From positions 83,446,300 through 83,510,299 of the forward strand of contig CM041777.1 in the NCBI GenBank assembly GCA_023374045.1: a DNA stretch of 64,000 nucleotides, written 5' to 3'. Position 1 is the first letter of the stretch. Every line of letters begins with the position of its first letter. A program made the position numbers and the translations under genes. The notes under the pieces are model-generated. The model saw nothing but the letters and a program-made list of their open reading frames with translations, had not been told where the DNA came from and searched no databases. The stretch is from Limonium bicolor (Eukaryota > Streptophyta > Magnoliopsida > Caryophyllales > Plumbaginaceae). This document shows, piece by piece, positions 58,553-64,000 of the stretch.

Positions 58553-60473
58553 ATGATAAAGAGGAGATTCTACAAGGAACAACATCAGGACAACGACGGT
58601 GACTCCGATTCGGCCTCGTCTTCTTCGTCGGATTCTGAAATTGAAGCTGAGCAAACTGAAAACACAGAACCGGAAGGTGTAGAGACAGAGTCTGAAAGTG
58701 AAGAGCAGGACAAAAAGGATGAAACCGGGTGTATCTCGTGCAAAACCTGGCAGGCTCCAAGTTCCTTCTCCCTCTTCATCTTCTGGTAACTTCCCATTCT
58801 GTGCGTCACTGAAAGTTTTGTATCTTCGTATTTGCGTGGATGGAAGCATCTGTTTCTTTCTTGGGTCATTAATGTTGGTCTAATATTGTTAATTTCTTTT
58901 CTGCAGGATGTGTCAGTGAGGATGACTCCTTGGTTCAAGTTCCCGCGTATCCCTCCGGTTGGTATTCTTATGGTTCATTTAATTGTTTGTTACTTTAGAC
59001 ACTCATACGTATCAGTTTGTTAACACTGGTCTGGTTATACGCTCTCTCCGTACCATTCCATACCATACCATACCTTACCATACCATACGTATCAGTTTGA
59101 TTCAGATGAGCTGATATGGTATTTTCTTTACGCGGTCACCTTCTCAATTTTGATGCTCTGCTTCTACTAGCATGATATGAACTGAACTGGTGAATGGTGA
59201 TTTTATTTGTAATGGGAGTAAGAACTAGCTCCTTACAGCAGGATAAAAATAGAGCTCTTCTACTGGAAGATTATCTCTAGGGAGGCAGGCCTGGCCAATC
59301 TAATTCATTCTAGCTCTATGTTTCGTTGTATGATTGTATAACTGTACTAGTTGTGGGAACATCTATTATCTCTGAATGTTGCTAATTTGTACTTCAAAAT
59401 CAGCTGGTATAGACAGTAGCGATGATGACGAGATTGAAAGCAGAAAGGGAAGGAAAAAAATGTCCAAGCTGATCCGACCTTCCAATAGTGATGATGTTGA
59501 GGATGATGATGGTTTGAAGTATGTTTTATTGAGCAAATCTGCTTTCAAATGCAGGATTTGCCCTAAAATAGTATGCCTTAATGAGGAGACTTTGAAATTG
59601 CACCTCCAGTCAAAGGTAACAATATTGTATTATAGGGCTATGTTATTAATTTTACTTCTTTAGTGACACCTGTTGGGATTGTTGTTTTTATTTTGCACCA
59701 CAGAGACATGCTAGATCAGAGAAACTGCTTAGTAATGGGAAGTTGAAATGCATGCTGAATAGTGATGGTGAAGAAGAACATTTAGAGGAAGAAGGTGAGA
59801 CCCATGCAGAGAGACATGCCCGCATCCTTTCACTTGCAACGGTATGTTTGTCAAGTTGCAAATCCTTCTTTCTTTGTTTATTAGTTGCTCCATATTTCCT
59901 CAGCTGTGTTGTTTTGGTTGTAACTGCGGCGAGGTATCTCGGGTTAATGCAAATTGTTTGAGAGTTTGACATAATATGCTTGGCAGTCCCAGAAGGAGGA
60001 AGCGAAGAAGAAAATCACTGGAGGGCGTCAAAGGCAAAGAATGCGATTGAAAAGCAAGGTAAGATACATGTTTGATAAGGATGTTCGCTTTTTTTAGTAT
60101 ATATATAGTTAGTTATGGATCTGGAAATAATAGCTATATCAAATGCTTGACTGTTGTTTACATAATAAGGGTACCTTTGTCACTGTACTGTTGTTAGCAT
60201 CAGAAAGGAAATGATTCTTCAGCAGTAAAGGACTCTTGTGGGAAGGAGGATATTGCTATGAAGAAGAAAAACCTGAAAGATGCAAAGCAACCATCTGGCA
60301 AGGAGGGGATTGCTACTACTACAAAGAAAAAAAGTCAGAAAGATGGAGTGAAATCATCTGGCAAGGAGATAGCTACTGCTACAAAGAAAAAGAGGCTGGA
60401 AGATGCAAAGGAATCATCTGTGAAGAGGGTGATTGCTACGAATAAAAGAAGACGGAAAGATGCTGCTAAGTGA
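58553..60473 (+). CDS. C2H2 zinc-finger protein, acidic/lysine-rich, probably nucleolar (six exons)
   Basis: The only credible host gene. Start ATG 58553 (MIKRRFYKEQHQDNDGDSDS). Inferred exons: 58553-58785, 58907-58957, 59404-59615, 59704-59841, 59987-60058 and 60204-60473. All have GT-AG introns and compatible phases. The N-terminus is Ser/Asp/Glu-rich, followed by a second acidic block (SSDDDEIESRKGRKK). A C2H2 finger follows (FKCRICPKIVCLNEETLKLH, then QSKRH, His-x5-His spacing) with an intron between the two histidines. Next come RHARSEKLLSNGKLK and GETHAERHARILSLA. The Lys/Arg-rich tail has repeats of SGKE-IAT-KKKxxxD type. Such finger-plus-basic-tail proteins are usually nuclear or nucleolar and linked to RNA or ribosome assembly; that role is inference. 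Exon 1 seems to carry one extra G in GGG near 58726-58728. The acidic frame ends in a stop at 58787, while the frame that splices correctly to exon 2 is offset by one. This may be a real mutation or a sequence error. Confidence 0.75.
59046..59095 (+). repeat. TACCATACCA microsatellite in intron 2
   Basis: Imperfect pentanucleotide run (ACCAT)n, about nine units, within the second intron of the zinc-finger gene. Confidence 0.85.
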
Positions 60474-61227
60474 AGGATGTTTGGTTGCAGATTCCTGAAG
60501 TAATGGGAGAGAAATGGTGATGGGTTTTTTTTTCGCTTAGTCTTGTTGCGATTGAGAGGAAGCTGTTGTACCGTGTTGGTTGTCCTAAGGTATGTTAAAC
60601 GAACCATTTTTCAAATGTTACTTCATTTGATTATTACTATTTATTATTTGGCATTAAATCAAACAGTTTATTTTTTTGATTGTGGAGGTTTTTGTTGGCA
60701 TGAGACTTTAGGGGGGATCTATTCATTATGCGCAGCATGTCTGTCCGTTTACCTACAAAGCTGACGTTGTTAGCTGATTAATCTACATTTTTCATTTTCA
60801 TCCAAGTTCTATACTACGAACATTGAATCTACCGCCTGCTTGTTACCGATTTAGCTAGGCCCAGCGAACTCGTAATATGGGTAATAAATCATGATAAAGA
60901 TAAACTATTGCAAGGCGCGTGTACATTATTCCTTATAATGCAATATCATCACTCTTATTAATTAGCTTATAATACTGAGTTAGGTAATAGTTAAAATGAG
61001 TAAAATATTTGAAATTGCGTTTCCGTAAATGAACACAATGAGATTGAGTATCTATCTCGAGGTTTGACTATGTCGACGACTTCTAATCCTATAACAGAAA
61101 ACTTAGACTAGTTCTATACTAATACACAACATCTAAAGACCAAAGTCAGTACTAGACCCTAACTAGCAACAATGATTCAGGTAAATTCAACTTTTAAATA
61201 AAACAAAATGGAATGAAGTTAGAACAT
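60474..61227. other. 3' flank of the zinc-finger gene and intergenic DNA
   Basis: About 750 bp. The first 180 bp are T-rich and probably the 3' untranslated region. I see no gene, repeat or clear transposon end in the rest. Confidence 0.5.
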
Positions 61228-61532
61228 AAGTGAGAGAGATGGCGATAAAGAGAACGCGCTGCGCGTGTTCCCTTCCTCCTTAGGGTTTTAGTTTTCGTTT
61301 TGAACTTTGGGCGACGGTGCTCCTCTCTGCGGTGTCTTTCGTGACGGTGGCTCCTTCTTTGGGCGGCGACGCTTGTCCGATCTCTAATTTCTTCTTCTAG
61401 TTAGCGTTTGTTTGGATCCACGGGTTTAAGTTCTTCATCTCGAAGACTTGCCCGTCTTTCCAGTTTTCTTCTGTTTTTGTACTTTGGCAATTGTGGGTGG
61501 TGGCGAGCAGCAGCGATTTGTATTTCTACCCC

Positions 61533-63122
61533 ATGGAAAACTCTCAAGAAGGTAAAGCTTTCCCAAACCCCTCTTTCGAATTCCAAGCGGCGCCTTTGGT
61601 TGGTGAAGGAAGCGGCTCTAGTAGAAGGAAGCGTTACGCTCCGATTCTAAAGATCTTCAAGGTGTAGGGTTTCCGCCTGTCGACGATGAAATGAGTAGTG
61701 AAGTTCCTGGCGTACAGGGCGCCCGTTCTTTCAAAGAAGCTCTTGGCTTGGTTGACACTCAAGAAGTAGTGGTCGAATCGGAGGAGGAATTCTCGGACGA
61801 TGAAGAAATGACCGACGAGATAAATCTGGCAGATGACGATCCGATATGTCCTACCATCAATCTCACTAAGGATTTGGAACGGGAGGTGAACAAAGAATGG
61901 AGAAACGCTATCATCATCAAGCTTTTGGGGAAGAATTTTCCAATCCAAGTAATGTTTGAGAGATTAACCCAACGATGGAGATTAACGAAGAAGTTTGAAC
62001 TTGCTGGTTTGGGGAACGGTTATTTTGTTGTTAAGTTTGAATGTAAGGAAGATAAGGAATTTGTGATAAGTGAGGGCCCGTGGATGATCTCGGACCATTA
62101 TCTTACGATTAGGAAGTTTTCTAAGGAGTTTGATACTGAATCTGAAACCCTAAAAGATCTTTGTGTCTGGATTAATTTTCCTGATTTGAAGATAGTTTAT
62201 CTTAGGGAAAGCATCTTGTCGCTTATTGGGTAAGATGGGGAAGGTCCTAAAGGTAAAGCTGATCAGATCAAAATATGGGAGTATTATGTTTGGAAGGGTT
62301 TGTGTTAGGCTAGACTTAACAAAGCCATTAGTGGGAAAATTCAGATTCAAAAACAAAATACACAGGGTAGTTTATGAAGGAATTCATAGCCTCTGTTTCC
62401 TCTGCGGCAAGTTTGGGCACCAGATGTCTTCATGCCCAGTTAACCAGAATGATGCAAACCAAGAGCCTGAGGGGTTTAGGGTATTGCGGAATCCTGAACA
62501 TAAAGAGGAAAAAGATTTAGAATTGTTGGAGAAAGACCCATTTGGTCCGTGGATGAAGGCGCCCAGATGCAGAAGAGGGGCAAATAAGAGGGAAAATCAG
62601 CCTGTCTCTGGGACATTGAAAGGCAAGAAGCCCATGGGTAGTGGTTCTGGAACAACGGTCAACAAGAAGGTGACCCAAAAAAATCCTGTAAAGAACAGTG
62701 GTCCAGTGAGCAATAGTTTTAAGGCTTTAGCTATGGAGGATGAGGAGATTTCAGATCCCTCTAGTAAGGAGATTTCTGATGGTACCAAGTCTATGGAGAA
62801 TCAAATTACTATTACTGAGTCTCCCGCGATTGATAGTGTCCCTGAAACTCCTGAAAATCGCATTGGGAGGAAGGAGTCCCCCACGAAGGATCTCTGTAAG
62901 TCTGCTTCCTCTATTAATGTGCCCTTGTCTGATAACTTGAAAGCTGGGAGTGATGTGAACCCAACCCATCCAGGGAAGTCTGGTAAAAATCCTATTAATG
63001 TTTCATCTTCTAAATCTATTGGTGTTATTAATAAGGCTATTGTGTCTCATGCAGAGGTTCAAAAAGGAACTCCGAGTTTTGGTCCTGAGGAGAAAGAACC
63101 TCCGGATCCTGAAGCTCACTGA
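61533..63122 (+). pseudogene. LINE ORF1 (DUF4283, zinc knuckle), two frameshifts
   Basis: RNA-binding ORF1 protein of plant L1 elements. Start ATG 61533 (MENSQEGKAFPNPSFEFQAA). A missing base near 61645 shifts to the frame containing DDEMSSEVPGVQGARSFKEA. DUF4283 follows (AIIIKLLGKNFPIQVMFERL ... GLGNGYFVVKFECKED ... SEGPWMISDHYLTIRKFS). One extra G near 62228 causes a second shift at IGK/MGKVLKVKLI. The third part has the CCHC knuckle (LCFLCGKFGHQMSSCPVN) and a Ser/Lys/Pro-rich tail ending at 63122. Together about 530 codons, typical for the family. With two frameshifts this copy cannot make ORF1p unless these are sequence errors. Confidence 0.85.
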
Positions 63123-63146
63123 TTTTCCTATTTTGTTTATCTTTTG

Positions 63147-64000
63147 ATGGCTAACGTTCGTATGATTTCTTGGAATGTGTGTGGTGCTGCTAAGGCTGCC
63201 TTTATTCCTAACATTAAAAATCTGGTTAACATGCATCATCCTAATATTTTGTTTGTATGTGAACCTAGGATTAGCGGTGACAATGCTGACTCTGTCTGTT
63301 CTAAAATTGGTTTCCCTCATCAGTTTCGTGTTGAAGCTAGGGGCTTTAGTGGTGGCCTCTGGCTTTTTTGGGATAATCATGTTTCTATTTCCATTGAGAA
63401 TTATGCCTCCCAGTATATTCATACTCTTATTACATGTAATATGTTTTCTTTTCATTGCACTTTTGTGTATGGGAGTCCTGAGGATAACAGTAGAATATCT
63501 CTATGGACTGATTTGACTACTTTGAGAAGCAGTTTCTCGGATCTTTGGTGCTTATCCGGTGATTTCAATTCTATCATTTCTATTAATGAGAAGAAAGGTG
63601 GTATTAGGAATTTGAACAAGTGTAGTAAAGCTTTTGCTAGTTGGTTTAGGGCTAATGGTCTCATAGATCTTCCTAGTAAAGGGAATACTTTCACCTGGTC
63701 CAACAAATTCATCTTTGTTAAATTGGATAGGACAATTGTTTCCCATGATTGGTTTGACTTTTTCCCTGATAGTTGGTATGATATTCTTCCTAGAACAGGT
63801 TCTGACCATTCGCCTATTTTGTCTTGTTTTTTCCAACAGACCCAGTTAACCCTTGCTCCTAAACCTTTTAGATTTCAAGCTGCTTGGGCTACTCATCCTG
63901 AGTACGATTCTTTCATTTCTAGTAGCTGGCCGACTAGAGGTTCTTTAATTCACAAGTTACACTCTCTATCTGGGGATTTGTCCTTATGGAATAAGTCTAT
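63147..64000 (+). CDS. LINE ORF2, endonuclease domain (partial, open to window end)
   Basis: Start ATG 63147, 24 bp after the ORF1 stop. An uninterrupted frame of about 284 codons runs to the last base of the window. It encodes the apurinic-like endonuclease that nicks target DNA for target-primed reverse transcription. Motifs in order are VRMISWNVCGA (catalytic Asn), ILFVCEPRISG (Glu), FSGGLWLFWDN, CTFVYGSPE, LWCLSGDFNSI (Asp and Asn), FTWSNK, KLDRTIVSHDWFD, and TGSDHSPIL (catalytic Asp-His). The reverse transcriptase would follow beyond 64000. No stop or frameshift is visible, in contrast with ORF1. Confidence 0.9.
   Translation, partial: MANVRMISWNVCGAAKAAFIPNIKNLVNMHHPNILFVCEPRISGDNADSVCSKIGFPHQFRVEARGFSGGLWLFWDNHVSISIENYASQYIHTLITCNMFSFHCTFVYGSPEDNSRISLWTDLTTLRSSFSDLWCLSGDFNSIISINEKKGGIRNLNKCSKAFASWFRANGLIDLPSKGNTFTWSNKFIFVKLDRTIVSHDWFDFFPDSWYDILPRTGSDHSPILSCFFQQTQLTLAPKPFRFQAAWATHPEYDSFISSSWPTRGSLIHKLHSLSGDLSLWNKS

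Larger units (their letters stand above)
61228..64000 (+). mobile_element. L1-type LINE, 5' part (continues past window)
   Basis: A GC-richer 5' untranslated region starts at about 61228 (GGCGATAAAGAGAACGCGC, then TTAGGGTTTTAGTTTTCG). It is followed by ORF1 with DUF4283 and a zinc knuckle and ORF2 starting with an endonuclease domain. Lack of LTRs and this gene order identify a plant L1 element. A full-looking 5' end is unusual, as most LINE copies are 5'-truncated. The 3' end and poly(A) lie beyond the window. Confidence 0.88.

Noticed and set aside
58415..58938. Antisense frames of 117-144 codons across the zinc-finger gene start
   Set aside because: They are mirror products of the Ser/Asp/Glu-rich exon 1; splice phases and the C2H2 motif support the plus strand.
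63175..63516. Hydrophobic 113-codon frame that looks like a membrane protein
   Set aside because: It is out of frame with LINE ORF2, whose endonuclease motifs lie in another frame over the same bases.
1..64000. Search for rRNA, tRNA genes or organelle DNA
   Set aside because: Only tRNA-complementary primer sites of retroelements were seen; no tRNA-like cloverleaf or rRNA stretch was recognised by eye.

Overview
This is nuclear DNA from a flowering plant, most likely a eudicot. It is almost entirely nested transposable elements, with one credible host gene at 58.5-60.5 kb. The evidence for a plant is the mix of families: Athila-like and Tat/Ogre-like Ty3-gypsy elements, a Tekay/Del-like chromovirus, an En/Spm (CACTA) transposon with tnp2 and Transposase_24 genes, and a DUF4283-type L1 LINE. 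A host gene with short GT-AG introns fits too. I cannot name the species.

Layout, left to right. (1) 1-9787: an Athila-like element on the minus strand. Its 3' LTR is cut by the window edge. Pol and gag carry several stops; the 5' LTR is at 7966-9787 with a tRNA-Asp-type primer site. (2) 10182-31361: a very large CACTA transposon with CACTACTAG ends and dense subterminal arrays of ACCTACGGA/ACCGACGGA motifs. It has two minus-strand genes: a Transposase_24 (TNPA-like) gene and a tnp2 transposase gene. (3) 17093-26701: a Tat/Ogre-like LTR retrotransposon inserted inside a tnp2 exon. It keeps only a gag remnant, a protease and a G-patch, plus several tandem arrays. (4) 31362-32022 and 41164-41453: a broken outer repeat made of palindromic GTCCGAAC/GTCCGGAC modules, split by (5) 32023-41163, a Tekay/Del-like element with chromodomain integrase and a 5-bp target duplication (CTCGA). 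(6) 42279-57092: a non-autonomous element with two ~5.2-kb LTRs and only 4.36 kb between them. It has target duplication TATTT and a minus-strand gag gene that seems to contain spliceosomal introns. (7) 57241-57477: a small TA-flanked MITE. 57682-58321: a Mutator-like MITE with a 9-bp duplication. (8) 58553-60473: a six-exon host gene for an acidic/lysine-rich C2H2 zinc-finger protein. (9) about 61228-64000: the 5' part of an L1-type LINE, with ORF1 frameshifted and ORF2 open to the window end.

The insertions can be ordered. The Tat element is younger than the CACTA transposon it interrupts. The Tekay element is younger than the palindrome array it splits. The long-LTR element is a separate insertion. 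Nearly every element gene carries stops or single-base frameshifts, so most copies look unable to move by themselves. The LINE ORF2 is the only long mobile-element reading frame that is clean in this window. I found no prokaryotic operon, CRISPR array, rRNA or tRNA gene.
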